A DNA stretch of 53,031 bases. Origin: Sphingomonas sanguinis (GTDB lineage Bacteria; Pseudomonadota; Alphaproteobacteria; Sphingomonadales; Sphingomonadaceae). The notes beneath the pieces were generated by a model that saw nothing but the letters and a program-made list of their open reading frames with translations, ran no database searches and was not told the DNA's origin. This document shows positions 42,820 through 51,499 of this stretch, in pieces (positions within the stretch are counted from its first letter, which is position 1; each line of letters starts with the position of its first letter). The stretch spans positions 1-53,031 of the forward strand of contig NZ_LDTE01000018.1 of assembly GCF_001476905.1 (NCBI RefSeq), given 5' to 3'. A program made the translations under genes and the position numbers.

Positions 42820-43122
42820 GCGAGGCTCGGACGGACGACGCCTTCCCTCACCGTGGGGGCGTCGGCTATACGCCCCTGCCGAGGCGCACGGACAGCTAGG
42901 ACCATCACGTCCTTTCACGCCGTGTCACGTTCCTATTCAAGCAGTGATGCAATCGATCACATTGGTCGACACAATGCGTTGGCGCGGCTGGCATCACCGA
43001 CCTATGCCAAGCATCAGGCCGTATGGCTTCCCAAATCGAGGGCGCGAGACAATCTCCCTAACGCTTGCGCTCTCGAAGGCCGCCGGTGCGCTCCCCGTGA
43101 CACCGGCGGCCAACGGCATTGT
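42820..43122. other. Gene-free gap with two GC hairpins between convergent genes
   Basis: 303 bp without a convincing gene. A hairpin CGACGCC/GGCGTCG (42836–42864) could end the corC transcript, and a perfect 9-bp stem CCGCCGGTG/CACCGGCGG (43080–43109) could end the minus-strand transcript at 43123. Neither has a T-run. The DNA between is less GC-rich than the flanking operon. Confidence 0.5.
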
Positions 43123-43971
43123 TCAGGTCGTAAACAGCGTATCGACATGACGGGCCGCGACGACCCAGCGGTAAAAAGCGTCGATCAACACATATCGGAA
43201 ATATAGTGGCTCGACTTCGACACGTTCGGGATTTCCCAGGCAATGTTTCGCGCGGTCGAGAATGCGGTAGACATATTGGGTCTGCAGCAGCGCGTCGCCA
43301 TGCGCGTGCACCAGACGCGTCGTTTCATCGGGTTCCGACCGTACCAGACACTGGGCCACATGAGCGCGGATACGCTCATCGGAATAGGCATATTGCAGCC
43401 GAACCTCCTCGCTGGCTTTCAATCGTGCCATCACGGCGGGGTCGTCGACATCTTGCACCGTCAGTTTCGCATCCGGTGCAAAGCGCATGATCGCCGCCTC
43501 CAAGATGGCACCACGATCGTAATTGCTACGGCACACGGGTATGTCCGCGACCGTATAGGCCTGCCAGCAACTGGCCAACGTGGGCGGCGGTGGCGTGGGA
43601 GCGGCTGGCATATCAGGCCAGCAAGCCATATTGGCGCGAATGAAGCTGTCCATCGCCAGCATGGCTTTCGGCGTGTTGGGCTGTCCATCGATGACGCGGC
43701 GCAAGATCTTCGGAGGAAAGAAAGGCGCGCAGCGGACAAACATCTGCGCCTTTTCGTCAAGCACCCGGTTGACCTGCCTGTCACTTTGGATCGTGATCCC
43801 CGGCGGCGGCGGAGCCTTTCTCGGAGGTAACCGGTCTGCCTCTACGACGATTTCGCGGTTTTGCTCCTTGGGCGCCGTAGCTGGAGAATTTTGCGCTACC
43901 GCTGATAGGTTGGTCAACGTCAGGACACAGATCGACCAAGCGGACAGCTTTAGAAACAACCTCATGCGCAT
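43123..43971 (-). CDS. Secreted protein of unknown function
   Basis: 282 residues from ATG 43971, with GGGAGGG 7 bp upstream; codons further upstream are not convincing. Signal peptide MRMRLFLKLSAWSICVLTLTNLSAVAQ. A short Pro-rich linker (EADRLPPRKAPPPPG) is followed by a mainly helical domain with several Cys (FVRCAPFFPP, ANMACWPD, ASCWQAYTV, PVCRSNYD, VAQCLVRS, AKHCLGN). I do not recognise the family. Likely periplasmic, perhaps disulfide-bonded. Lower GC than neighbours suggests an accessory gene. Confidence 0.7.
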   Translation of the reverse strand: MRMRLFLKLSAWSICVLTLTNLSAVAQNSPATAPKEQNREIVVEADRLPPRKAPPPPGITIQSDRQVNRVLDEKAQMFVRCAPFFPPKILRRVIDGQPNTPKAMLAMDSFIRANMACWPDMPAAPTPPPPTLASCWQAYTVADIPVCRSNYDRGAILEAAIMRFAPDAKLTVQDVDDPAVMARLKASEEVRLQYAYSDERIRAHVAQCLVRSEPDETTRLVHAHGDALLQTQYVYRILDRAKHCLGNPERVEVEPLYFRYVLIDAFYRWVVAARHVDTLFTT

Positions 43972-44092
43972 GCCATGCCCTCCCAAGCTTTCATCGCGCC
44001 AACGCAATGATGACGATACGTGTGACGGACCGCCAGCCAATTTTGCGCCCACGCCCCTTCCCCCCGCCCCTCGCAGGGCCTATTCCTGTCCC

Positions 44093-45421
44093 ATGCGCAA
44101 ACATGTCCTGATCGTCATCGGCATCATCGTCCTGATCGGCATCGCCGTCGTCACCTGGCTGGCTTGGCCCGACACGGCGCGGCTGAGCGTCGACCAGGTG
44201 GCGGGCAAGCAGCCGACGATCCAGGCTCCGCGCGAGCAGGTCATACCGACGGTCGACATCGCCAAGCCGGTCGGCTGGGCGAACGGGGCCAAGCCCAACG
44301 TCGCGCCAGGGTTGGCGATCCAGGCCTTTGCGACCGGCTTGGATCATCCGCGCTGGCTCTACGAGCTGCCCAATGGCGACGTGCTGGTGGCGGAGACGAA
44401 CTCGCCGCCGCGACCCAGCGCCGGGATCGTCGACCGGGTGATGAATTTCTTCCTGGGCCGGGCGGGTGCGGCGGTGCCGTCGGCGAACCGGATCACCTTG
44501 CTGCGCGACACCAATGGCGACGGCAAGGCGGACCTGAAGACACCGTTCCTGACCGGGCTCAATTCGCCCTTCGGCATGGTGCTGTTCGATGGGCAACTCT
44601 ACATCGCCGACACCGACGCGCTGGTTCGCGTACCCTATGCCGAGGGCACGACGAAGATCACCGCCACGCCTGAAAAGGTCGTGCCGCTGCGGGGCGGTGG
44701 CAATCATTGGGCGCGCAACGTCATCGCCTCGGGCGACGGACAGACGCTGTATGTCTCGGTCGGCTCGGCCAGCAACATCGCTGACAACGGTTTAGACGCC
44801 GAGAAGAATCGCGCCGCCATCCTTCAGGTTTGGCCGAAGGACAAGAACTGGCGCATCTATGCGGCGGGCCTGCGCAATCCGACCGGCATGGCGCTCAACC
44901 CCGTCAACAGCCAGCTATGGACCGTCGTCAACGAGCGTGACATGCTCGGCTCGGACCTTGCGCCCGACTATCTGACGCAGGTCGAGTTCGGCGATCATTT
45001 CGGATGGCCCTGGTATTATTGGGGCGGCTATCCCGACAATCGGGTTCAGCCCGACAATCCTCCGCTCCAGCAATATGTAAAGCGCCCGGACTATGCGCTG
45101 GGGCCGCATGTCGCGGCGCTGGGACTGACCTTCGCGACCGGCACGAAGCTGGGTGACCGGTTCGCGAACGGTGCGTTCATCGGCGAGCATGGCTCGTGGA
45201 ACCGCAAGCCGCCCTCGGGCTATAAGGTGGTGTTCGTGCCGTTCGGCCCAGGCCCCTTCCCGACGCCCAAGGCCAAGCCGATCGATGTGGTCAGCGGCTT
45301 CCTGAACGCCAAGGGCGAGGCGCAGGGACGGCCCGTGGGCGTGATCGTCGACAAGACCGGCAGCCTGCTGGTCGCGGACGATGTGGGCAATGTGGTGTGG
45401 AAGGTCAGCGCGGCGAAGTGA
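44093..45421 (+). CDS. PQQ-dependent sugar (L-sorbosone-type) dehydrogenase family protein
   Basis: 442 residues from ATG 44093. N-terminal membrane anchor/signal (HVLIVIGIIVLIGIAVVTWLAW). The soluble part is a six-bladed propeller of the SNDH/Gdh type: IQAFATGLDHPRWLYELPNGDVLVAETNSPP, RITLLRDTNGDGKADL, FLTGLNSPFGMVLFDGQLYIADTDALVRV, NHWARNVIASGDGQTLYVSVGSASNIADNG, YAAGLRNPTGMALNP and FIGEHGSWNRKPPSGYKVVF. Oxidises a sugar or aldehyde with PQQ at the periplasmic face; true substrate unknown. Inserted between corC and lnt, which usually adjoin. Confidence 0.88.
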   Translation: MRKHVLIVIGIIVLIGIAVVTWLAWPDTARLSVDQVAGKQPTIQAPREQVIPTVDIAKPVGWANGAKPNVAPGLAIQAFATGLDHPRWLYELPNGDVLVAETNSPPRPSAGIVDRVMNFFLGRAGAAVPSANRITLLRDTNGDGKADLKTPFLTGLNSPFGMVLFDGQLYIADTDALVRVPYAEGTTKITATPEKVVPLRGGGNHWARNVIASGDGQTLYVSVGSASNIADNGLDAEKNRAAILQVWPKDKNWRIYAAGLRNPTGMALNPVNSQLWTVVNERDMLGSDLAPDYLTQVEFGDHFGWPWYYWGGYPDNRVQPDNPPLQQYVKRPDYALGPHVAALGLTFATGTKLGDRFANGAFIGEHGSWNRKPPSGYKVVFVPFGPGPFPTPKAKPIDVVSGFLNAKGEAQGRPVGVIVDKTGSLLVADDVGNVVWKVSAAK

Positions 45422-45492
45422 GGTCGGGGGTCGTTTTGCGGCCTCCTTCACGCACATTCGCAAAATGCTTTTTTGGCGTCACGCGAACGAAA

Positions 45493-45894
45493 CTACTCTT
45501 GGTCGAGCGACGCCAGCGCTTGTAGAATTTCTTCAGACGTCCACACATCGTCCCGACCATGGGCAAAACGACCGGAATCATCTTCGACAAAAAAGACCGC
45601 GTCGCGAGCAGCTTCATCTGCGAAGGTGATGTCGTCACTGGCTACGATGCAGTCAGCTACATACACGGCCGCATCAGGGGACAAAGCCTGAGTGCTGATG
45701 GCAGCCAGCAAATGGCGGGCCGCAGATCGAGTTACAACAAAGGGCAACCCGCTCGAAATTTTTACGACGCCCTGATTGGTATTTCGAAGATCGGCATAGA
45801 ACGCCGTGATCTCGTCAGCGATTTCCTCCATAAACTTTTCTGACGAGAGATCGCCTGAGAGGAACGCGACGAGTGAGCCGTGCTTCATGATCAT
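45493..45894 (-). CDS. Orphan small acidic protein of unknown function
   Basis: 133 residues, starting MIMKHGSLVAFLSGDLSSEKF (the second Met is two codons in). No signal peptide or membrane segment. Acidic C-terminal half: SPDAAVYVADCIVASDDITFADEAARDAVFFVEDDSGRF and SEEILQALASLDQE. Codon and base use are clearly less GC-biased than the flanking genes, suggesting recent transfer. The size and acidity recall small immunity proteins, but there is no toxin gene nearby; function not assigned. Could also be a remnant of a mobile region. Confidence 0.6.
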   Translation of the reverse strand: MIMKHGSLVAFLSGDLSSEKFMEEIADEITAFYADLRNTNQGVVKISSGLPFVVTRSAARHLLAAISTQALSPDAAVYVADCIVASDDITFADEAARDAVFFVEDDSGRFAHGRDDVWTSEEILQALASLDQE

Positions 45895-45979
45895 TTCATA
45901 AAGTGCTGGTTGATCATCGGCAATCTGCCAGAGAGGTGGCCGATCTCCATCTGTTGGTTTTGAAGATCAAGCTCAAGCC

Positions 45980-46282
45980 CTACTTCAACAGCTTCGGCGC
46001 CTCCGAGCGGATCACCGCCTCCAGCTGGCTGGAGAAGAGCGACAGAAAAGCGGGCAGGTTGACCACCGCGTGCACCTTGTCCTCATACACCGTCGCCTCA
46101 GCGCCGATCGACTGGCCCATCGCGCCGACGGTGAAGTGCATCGTGTCGCCGTCCCAGCGATGCTCGACGGTCGCCCCACCGGGGATCATCCGGCCGATCT
46201 TGCCGATGCCGCCGTCCAGCCGCTGGCGAACGCCCTCCTTGCCGAGCTTGTGCGGGATATCGAGCGAAATGGGGGCGCTCAT
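45980..46282 (-). CDS. Polyhydroxyalkanoic acid system family protein
   Basis: 100 residues, [36 protein letters not shown] at the start and [49 protein letters not shown] in the core, the PHA_gran_rgn family pattern. The family was named from polyhydroxyalkanoate granule loci, but its molecular role is unclear. The start overlaps the stop of the VOC gene by 4 bp. Confidence 0.82.
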   Translation of the reverse strand: MSAPISLDIPHKLGKEGVRQRLDGGIGKIGRMIPGGATVEHRWDGDTMHFTVGAMGQSIGAEATVYEDKVHAVVNLPAFLSLFSSQLEAVIRSEAPKLLK

Positions 46283-46710
46283 GCGGTCATCTCCGTGGCA
46301 AAGAGCATCGTGTCGTCGGCAAAGGCCTTGAACTCCAGCGCATTGCCGCTGGGATCGCGGAAGAACATCGTCGCCTGCTCGCCCGGCTGCCCCTTGAACC
46401 GGACATGGGGGGCGATGCCGAACGGCACGCCCGCCGCCTCCACCCGCGCGGCCAGGGCCTCCCAGTCGGCCATGGTCAGCACGACGCCGAAATGCGGCAC
46501 CGGCACCTGATGGCCGTCGACCGCATTCTCGACCGCGACCGGCTTGGCGGCGGGATCGAGATGCGCGACGATCTGATGGCCGAACAGGTCGAAGTCGATC
46601 CAGTGATCGCTCGACCTTCCCTCCGAGCATCCCAGCACGGAACCGTAGAATTGGCGGGCGGCGGCCAGATCATGGACCGGAAAGGCGAGGTGGAAGGGGC
46701 GCAGGGTCAT
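46279..46710 (-). CDS. VOC-family (glyoxalase/bleomycin resistance-type) protein
   Basis: 143 residues. Two VOC modules: [48 protein letters not shown] and [25 protein letters not shown], ending [17 protein letters not shown]. The metal-binding His/Glu set is plausible (H in FHLAF, H in QIVAHLD, H in PHFGVVL, E in NALEFK). Possibly a dioxygenase- or isomerase-like enzyme; substrate unknown. First gene of a two-gene minus-strand unit, head-to-head with lnt. Confidence 0.88.
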   Translation of the reverse strand: MTLRPFHLAFPVHDLAAARQFYGSVLGCSEGRSSDHWIDFDLFGHQIVAHLDPAAKPVAVENAVDGHQVPVPHFGVVLTMADWEALAARVEAAGVPFGIAPHVRFKGQPGEQATMFFRDPSGNALEFKAFADDTMLFATEMTA

Positions 46711-46744
46711 GAAAGGAAGCTAGGATGGTGGGCCGGAGTTTTCC

Positions 46745-46835
46745 ACCCCAGCATCCTCCCCTGCAAGCGGAGGTGGCGGGCGCTCCCCTCCACCAAGCTC
46801 CGCATGCCCCCCTTACAGAGCAGGAATTTTGGGGT
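46745..46835. repeat. Decayed family A repeat in front of lnt
   Basis: CATCCTCCCCTGCAAGCGGAGG, TGGCGGGCG, CTCCCCTCCACCAAGCTCCGC and ATGCCCCCC: a family A remnant with lost symmetry. It happens to be open in the lnt frame, which makes the gene look ~50 residues longer than it is. Confidence 0.6.
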
Positions 46836-46880
46836 GATCCCGCATTGCTCCTGTCACAGGCCCGCGCCATAGCCAGCGCC

Positions 46881-48419
46881 GTGACCCGCTATCCCGCTCT
46901 TATCGCCCTGGTCGCCGGGGCCGTCGCAGCCTGTGGCTTTGCGCCGCTCGATCTCTGGCCGCTGCTGCTCGTCGGGCTGATCGTCCTGTTGGCGCTGGTG
47001 CAGGATGCGCCGTCCATCCGCGCCGCACTATGGCGGGGCTGGGTGTTCGGGGTCGGACATTTCACCGTCAACAACAATTGGTTCCAGCACGCCTTCGACT
47101 TTCAGGACAAGATGCCCCCCGTCCTGGGCTATTTCGCGGCGGTGGGGCTGGCGCTGTACCTCGCCATCTTTCCGATGGCGGCGGCGGGCGTCGCCTGGCG
47201 GCTTCGTGGACGGCGGGCTGACGTTCCTTATGTGCTGATCTTCGGAGCCGCGTGGATCGCGACCGAATATCTGCGCGCGCGGCTGTTCACTGGCTATGCC
47301 TGGGACCCGATCGGCGTCGCGTGGTTGCCGGTCATCGGCGTGGCGCGGATGAGCGCCTTTGTCGGCACCTATGCGCTGTCGGGGCTGACCGTCGTGCTGG
47401 CGGGGGCGATCTGGCTGTGCCTGCGCAAGGAGTGGCATCTCGCCGCCGTCATGGTGCCTGCGACCGGTCTGGCGGCGCTGTCCGCCCCACTCACCCGCGC
47501 GCCCGAGCCCGGTCCGAACGCGCCGCTGGTCCGCGTGGTCCAGCCCAATGTCAGCCAGGACCAGCGCGGCGAAAGTGACGGGCCGCTGCTGCTCCAGCGG
47601 CTGATCGCGCTGTCGGGCCGCCCCGGTCCGCGCCCCCGCCTGGTCGTCTGGCCCGAAGGCGTGGTGCGCGACATGATCGAGGATGGTTATCCTGACTGGG
47701 CCTATATGGGCTTCAACTATGCCCCGCCCTTCTGGACGCGGCGCCAGATCGCCAATGCCCTGGGCCCGCGCGACACCGCGCTGGTCGGCGGCACCGCGCT
47801 GCTCTTCTCGCCGGACCGCAACCGGGTGTCGAGCGCGACCAACAGTGTCTTTGCCGTCGCGCCGAACGGACAGATCACCGGTCGCTATGACAAGGCGCAT
47901 CTGGTGCCTTACGGCGAATATCTGCCCATGCCGTGGCTGCTGAAGCCGCTGGGCCTGGCACGGCTGGTCCCCGGCGACATGGACTTCACCCCCGGCCCCG
48001 GCCCCCGCAATCTGCGCGTGCCCGGCTTCGGGCCGGTCGGCGTGCAGCTCTGCTACGAGATCATCTTTTCGGGCCAGGTGGTGGACGAGGCACATCGCCC
48101 ACGCCTGCTGTTCAACCCCTCCAACGATGCCTGGTTCGGCCGCTGGGGCCCGCCACAGCATCTGGCGCAGGCGCGGATGCGCGCGATCGAGGAGGGGCTG
48201 CCGATCATCCGCGCCACACCGACCGGCATCTCCGCGATCATCGCCGCCGATGGCCGCCTGATCACGACCGTCCCGCAAGAGACAGCCGGAGCGGCCCAAG
48301 CCCCCCTGCCCGCCGCCCTGCCGCCGACGCTCTTTTCGCGGATCGGCAACATGATGGCGCTGGCCATCGCCGCAGGGCTGGCCGCGATCGGCGTTGCCAT
48401 ACGGCGTCGCGCCCGCTAG
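46881..48419 (+). CDS. lnt: Apolipoprotein N-acyltransferase
   Basis: 512 residues from GTG 46881 (VTRYPALIALVAGAVAACGFAPLDLWPLLL), where family similarity begins; an ATG 52 codons upstream lies in repeat sequence. Adds the third acyl chain to lipoproteins in the inner membrane. N-terminal membrane helices (about 1–200; FTVNNNWFQHAFDF and GYAWDPIGVAWLP between them), then a nitrilase domain with the catalytic Glu in VVWPEGVV (~257), Lys in RYDKAHLVPYGEYLP (~337) and Cys in GVQLCYEIIFSG (~390). NPSNDAWFGRWGPPQHLAQARMRAIEEGLPIIRATPTGIS follows. Start not certain. Confidence 0.94.
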   Translation: MTRYPALIALVAGAVAACGFAPLDLWPLLLVGLIVLLALVQDAPSIRAALWRGWVFGVGHFTVNNNWFQHAFDFQDKMPPVLGYFAAVGLALYLAIFPMAAAGVAWRLRGRRADVPYVLIFGAAWIATEYLRARLFTGYAWDPIGVAWLPVIGVARMSAFVGTYALSGLTVVLAGAIWLCLRKEWHLAAVMVPATGLAALSAPLTRAPEPGPNAPLVRVVQPNVSQDQRGESDGPLLLQRLIALSGRPGPRPRLVVWPEGVVRDMIEDGYPDWAYMGFNYAPPFWTRRQIANALGPRDTALVGGTALLFSPDRNRVSSATNSVFAVAPNGQITGRYDKAHLVPYGEYLPMPWLLKPLGLARLVPGDMDFTPGPGPRNLRVPGFGPVGVQLCYEIIFSGQVVDEAHRPRLLFNPSNDAWFGRWGPPQHLAQARMRAIEEGLPIIRATPTGISAIIAADGRLITTVPQETAGAAQAPLPAALPPTLFSRIGNMMALAIAAGLAAIGVAIRRRAR

Positions 48420-48423
48420 GACC

Positions 48424-48445
48424 GATATAAAGCTATCTTTATATC
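48424..48445 (+). promoter_or_regulatory. Perfect inverted repeat (operator candidate) just before metK
   Basis: Arms GATATAAAG (48424–48432) and CTTTATATC (48437–48445) with spacer CTAT, AT-rich against a GC-rich background, 15 bp before the metK ATG. This resembles ArsR-family SahR-type operators for methionine-cycle genes, as far as I recall that motif; the assignment is inference. It could also form an mRNA hairpin close to the ribosome binding site. Confidence 0.6.
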
Positions 48446-48460
48446 CTTATGAGGACGGGA

Positions 48461-49660
48461 ATGCGGAACTCGTACATCTTTACCTCGGAATCGGTTTCCG
48501 AAGGTCACCCCGACAAGGTCGCAGACCAGATCAGCGACTCGATCGTCGACCTGTTCCTGTCCAAGGATTCGGAAGCGCGCATCGCGTGCGAGACCCTGAC
48601 CACCACCAACAAGGTCGTGCTGGCGGGTGAAATCCGCTGCAAGGGCGTGTTCGAGAACGACCAGTGGGCCGAGGGCGCGCTGGAAGAGATCGAGCGGACC
48701 GTGCGCGATACCGTCAAGCGGATCGGTTACGAGCAGTCGGGCTTCCACTGGCAGACCTTCGACTTCTCGAACAACCTGCATGCCCAGTCGGCGCACATCG
48801 CGATGGGCGTGGACGAAAGCGGCAACAAGGACGAAGGCGCGGGCGACCAGGGCATCATGTTCGGTTATGCGACCGACGAGACGCCCGGCCTGATGCCCGC
48901 CACCCTCTATTACAGCCACAAGATCCTGGAAAAGATGGCGGCCGACCGCCACTCCGGCGCGGCCCCCTTCCTGGAGCCCGACGCCAAGAGCCAGGTCACG
49001 CTGCAATATGAAAACGGCGTGCCGGTCCGCGCGACCGCGATCGTCGTGTCGACCCAGCACTCGGCCGAGCTGTCGAACGAGGCGGGCCAGGCCAAGCTGC
49101 GTGACTATGTGACGTCGGTCCTCACCGACATCCTGCCCGAGGGCTGGCTGCCGGAAGACAAGCAGATCTACGTCAACCCGACCGGCCTGTTCGAAATCGG
49201 CGGCCCGGACGGTGACGCCGGCCTGACCGGTCGCAAGATCATCGTCGACACGTACGGCGGCGCGGCCCCGCACGGCGGCGGCGCGTTCAGCGGCAAGGAC
49301 CCGACCAAGGTCGACCGTTCGGCCGCCTATGTCGCGCGCTACCTCGCCAAGAACGTCGTTGCGGCGGGCCTGGCCAAGCGCTGCACCATCCAGCTGTCCT
49401 ACGCGATCGGCGTCGCCGAGCCGCTGTCGGTCTATGTCGACCTGCACGGCACCGGCAAGGTCGAGGAAGCCAAGCTGGAGGCCGCGCTGCCCAAGCTGGT
49501 TCGCCTGACCCCCAAGGGCATTCGCGAGCATCTGAAGCTGAACGCGCCGATCTATTCGAAGACCGCGGCTTATGGTCACTTCGGCCGCGAAGCCGAAGGC
49601 GCACTGTTCACTTGGGAAAAGACCGACTTGGTTGACCAGATCAAGGCCGCCGTCGCCTAA
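48461..49660 (+). CDS. metK: S-adenosylmethionine synthetase
   Basis: 399 residues from ATG 48461 ([30 protein letters not shown]), with GAGGACGGGA just upstream; an ATG at 48449 overlaps that ribosome binding site. Makes SAM from methionine and ATP. Motifs: [14 protein letters not shown] (ATP/Mg), [15 protein letters not shown] (substrate loop), [37 protein letters not shown] (triphosphate and metal binding) and [12 protein letters not shown]. Short upstream gap from lnt (41 bp) holds a perfect palindrome; a terminator follows. Confidence 0.98.
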   Translation: MRNSYIFTSESVSEGHPDKVADQISDSIVDLFLSKDSEARIACETLTTTNKVVLAGEIRCKGVFENDQWAEGALEEIERTVRDTVKRIGYEQSGFHWQTFDFSNNLHAQSAHIAMGVDESGNKDEGAGDQGIMFGYATDETPGLMPATLYYSHKILEKMAADRHSGAAPFLEPDAKSQVTLQYENGVPVRATAIVVSTQHSAELSNEAGQAKLRDYVTSVLTDILPEGWLPEDKQIYVNPTGLFEIGGPDGDAGLTGRKIIVDTYGGAAPHGGGAFSGKDPTKVDRSAAYVARYLAKNVVAAGLAKRCTIQLSYAIGVAEPLSVYVDLHGTGKVEEAKLEAALPKLVRLTPKGIREHLKLNAPIYSKTAAYGHFGREAEGALFTWEKTDLVDQIKAAVA

Positions 49661-49688
49661 GTCTGCGCGACAGCATTGACCGGCTGAG

Positions 49689-49723
49689 CGCCCGTGCGGA
49701 GAGTCCTTCGCACGGGCGTTTGC
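49689..49723 (+). terminator. Terminator after metK
   Basis: Perfect 10-bp stem CGCCCGTGCG / CGCACGGGCG with a 10-nt loop, then TTTGC. Lies 28 bp past the metK stop. Confidence 0.8.
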
Positions 49724-49790
49724 ATGTCCGGTGACTTGCTCCCGTCGCATCGGCTTGGCACCCTGCTCCCGGGGAGAGGGGAGAATCACG

Positions 49791-50663
49791 ATGACGGCAT
49801 GGATGCTCTGGGCAGCGACGGCGATCCTGCAATCGGGAGGGGCCGCGGCGCCGATCCCGGAAACGGTATCCGCCGATACGCGCACGCTGGAGGCCATCGG
49901 CAATACCGGTGCGACGATCTTCGCCTTCGACAAGGCCGCCTGGGTCAGCACCGATGCGCTGATGGACGCGGTCCCCAAGGACCAGCTGACCGGTGCCGGT
50001 GGCTATGTCATCGAACCGCTGGGCGGCGGCGTGCTGCGCGCCACCTATTTCCGGGGTCCGGCGATTTCGGCCCAGGCCTTTTTCGTCGCCGATGTGAAGG
50101 GCGGCAAAGTCACACGTCACGAACTGCTGGCCCAGCCCGTGCCGCTGACCCCCGACCAGATGCTGCTCGCCCGCGCGCGTGAGATCGCCAAGGACACCGC
50201 GCACGCCCGCAACTATCAACCCTGCACGCCCGCGCCGTTCAACACCGTGGTCGTGCCGATGCGCCCCGGCGGCCCCGTCGCGGTCTATCTGCTGACCGCG
50301 CAAGTGACGACCAAGAGCTATATGATGGGCGGCAATTACCGCGTGGTGATCGCTCCCGACGGGCATGTGACCAACGCCCGGCCGTTCAACGTCAGCTGCC
50401 TGGCGCAGACCAAGCCGAAACTCCCCAAGGGTGCCGAGCCGGTCGGCATGGTGGTCAACCATCTGCTCGATCCGACGCCCACCGAGATTCACGTCTTCAC
50501 CTCGTACAGCATGGGCTCGCCGCTGTTCGTCGCGACCGAGGACAAGGCAACGGGGAGAAGACCGCCTGGCTGGTGCAGGGCCGCCGGATCAGCGCCCTGC
50601 CCCAGGCGAAATAGCGCTATTCCCGCGTCTCCCCCTGTACCTGGCCGTGCGCCAGCAGGGTAA
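49791..50663 (+). CDS. Exported protein of unknown function, frameshifted near its 3' end
   Basis: ATG 49791 behind GGGGAGAGGGGAG. Signal-like N-terminus MTAWMLWAATAILQSGGAAA. The mature part has YVIEPLGGGVLRATYFRGPAISAQAFFVADVKGGKVTRHELLAQPVPLT, NYQPCTPAPFNTVVVP and FNVSCLAQTKPK; two Cys. I do not recognise the family. As read, the tail is Arg/Pro-rich and runs into the convergent FNT gene. One extra G in the G4 run at 50552–50555 would give EKTAWLVQGRRISALPQAK and a stop at 50613–50615, just before the FNT gene's stop (50617). The natural protein is therefore probably 49791–50615. Confidence 0.7.
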   Translation: MTAWMLWAATAILQSGGAAAPIPETVSADTRTLEAIGNTGATIFAFDKAAWVSTDALMDAVPKDQLTGAGGYVIEPLGGGVLRATYFRGPAISAQAFFVADVKGGKVTRHELLAQPVPLTPDQMLLARAREIAKDTAHARNYQPCTPAPFNTVVVPMRPGGPVAVYLLTAQVTTKSYMMGGNYRVVIAPDGHVTNARPFNVSCLAQTKPKLPKGAEPVGMVVNHLLDPTPTEIHVFTSYSMGSPLFVATEDKATGRRPPGWCRAAGSAPCPRRNSAIPASPPVPGRAPAG

Positions 50664-51435
50664 ACAGCCCGGCCCCGCCGACCAGATTGCCGAGGATCGC
50701 CGGGAGCATCAGCCCGAACACCGCCCGCATCGCATCCACCCGCCCGGTGAAGAGCAGCAGGAACGTCTCATCCGCCCCGACGATCGAATGGCTGAACCCG
50801 GCGATCGCGATGACATAGGTGATCGCCAGGATGATCCAGAAGGCCTGGGTCCGGCCATTGGGCAAGATCCAGGCGACCACCGCGATCAGGAATCCGGCCG
50901 GGATGGCGTTCACGAAGGTCTGCCACCCGCCCAGCTCCAGGATTCGTGCCGACACCTCGATCATCGCGTGCCGGATCTCGGCATTGCCCAGCGCCCCGCC
51001 CGCAACCATGCCCGCCGCCAGCGCCGTGCCGATCAGGTTGGCGACCAGCACGATGACCCATAGCCGCACGGTCCGCTGCAACGCCCAGCGCGACGGCTTC
51101 GTCACCAGCGGCAGCATCGCGGTGATGGTGCTTTCGGTGAACAGCTGCATCCGCCCGAGGATGACGACCAGAAAACCGACCGGATAGCCGAGCGCGGCGA
51201 TCAGGCTGCGCCACTTCGCGTCCGGCAAGGCGGCGTGCAGCGCGCCCTCCGCAATCAGCGAGCTATGGATCGCAACGCCCGCCGCCAATGCCGACCAGAA
51301 CAGTGCCCCCGCGGGCCGGTCCAGTTCGCTTTCCCCCGCCTCGCGCACCGCCCGGTGGAGGTCCTTGGCATCGGCGGCCTTTTGCGCGCGGCTATCGGGC
51401 TCGGGCCCATCGGATTGGGGGAGTTCGTCGTCCAT
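50617..51435 (-). CDS. Formate/nitrite transporter (FNT) family protein
   Basis: 272 residues; YfdC-like FNT channel. Charged N-terminal tail, then six membrane helices: PAGALFWSALAAGVAIHSSLIAEGAL, SLIAALGYPVGFLVVILGRMQLFTESTITAMLPL (the FNT signature region), LWVIVLVANLIGTALAAGMV, WQTFVNAIPAGFLIAVVAWILPNG, IILAITYVIAIAGFSHSIVGADETFLLLF and GLMLPAILGNLVGGAGLFTLLAH. Probably moves a small monovalent anion; substrate unknown. Transcribed against the surrounding conserved genes, so likely an insertion between metK and trmB. Confidence 0.9.
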   Translation of the reverse strand: MDDELPQSDGPEPDSRAQKAADAKDLHRAVREAGESELDRPAGALFWSALAAGVAIHSSLIAEGALHAALPDAKWRSLIAALGYPVGFLVVILGRMQLFTESTITAMLPLVTKPSRWALQRTVRLWVIVLVANLIGTALAAGMVAGGALGNAEIRHAMIEVSARILELGGWQTFVNAIPAGFLIAVVAWILPNGRTQAFWIILAITYVIAIAGFSHSIVGADETFLLLFTGRVDAMRAVFGLMLPAILGNLVGGAGLFTLLAHGQVQGETRE

Positions 51436-51499
51436 CTGCGGCAGGCAACGAGCCAGGCCAGTCTTGGCTCCCCTGCCCTCTCGCGCTAAGGGCCCGGCG

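Noticed and set aside
42853..43206. Plus-strand frames in the gap after corC
   Set aside because: No good ribosome binding site, no recognisable protein character, and they overlap the end of the better-supported minus-strand gene.
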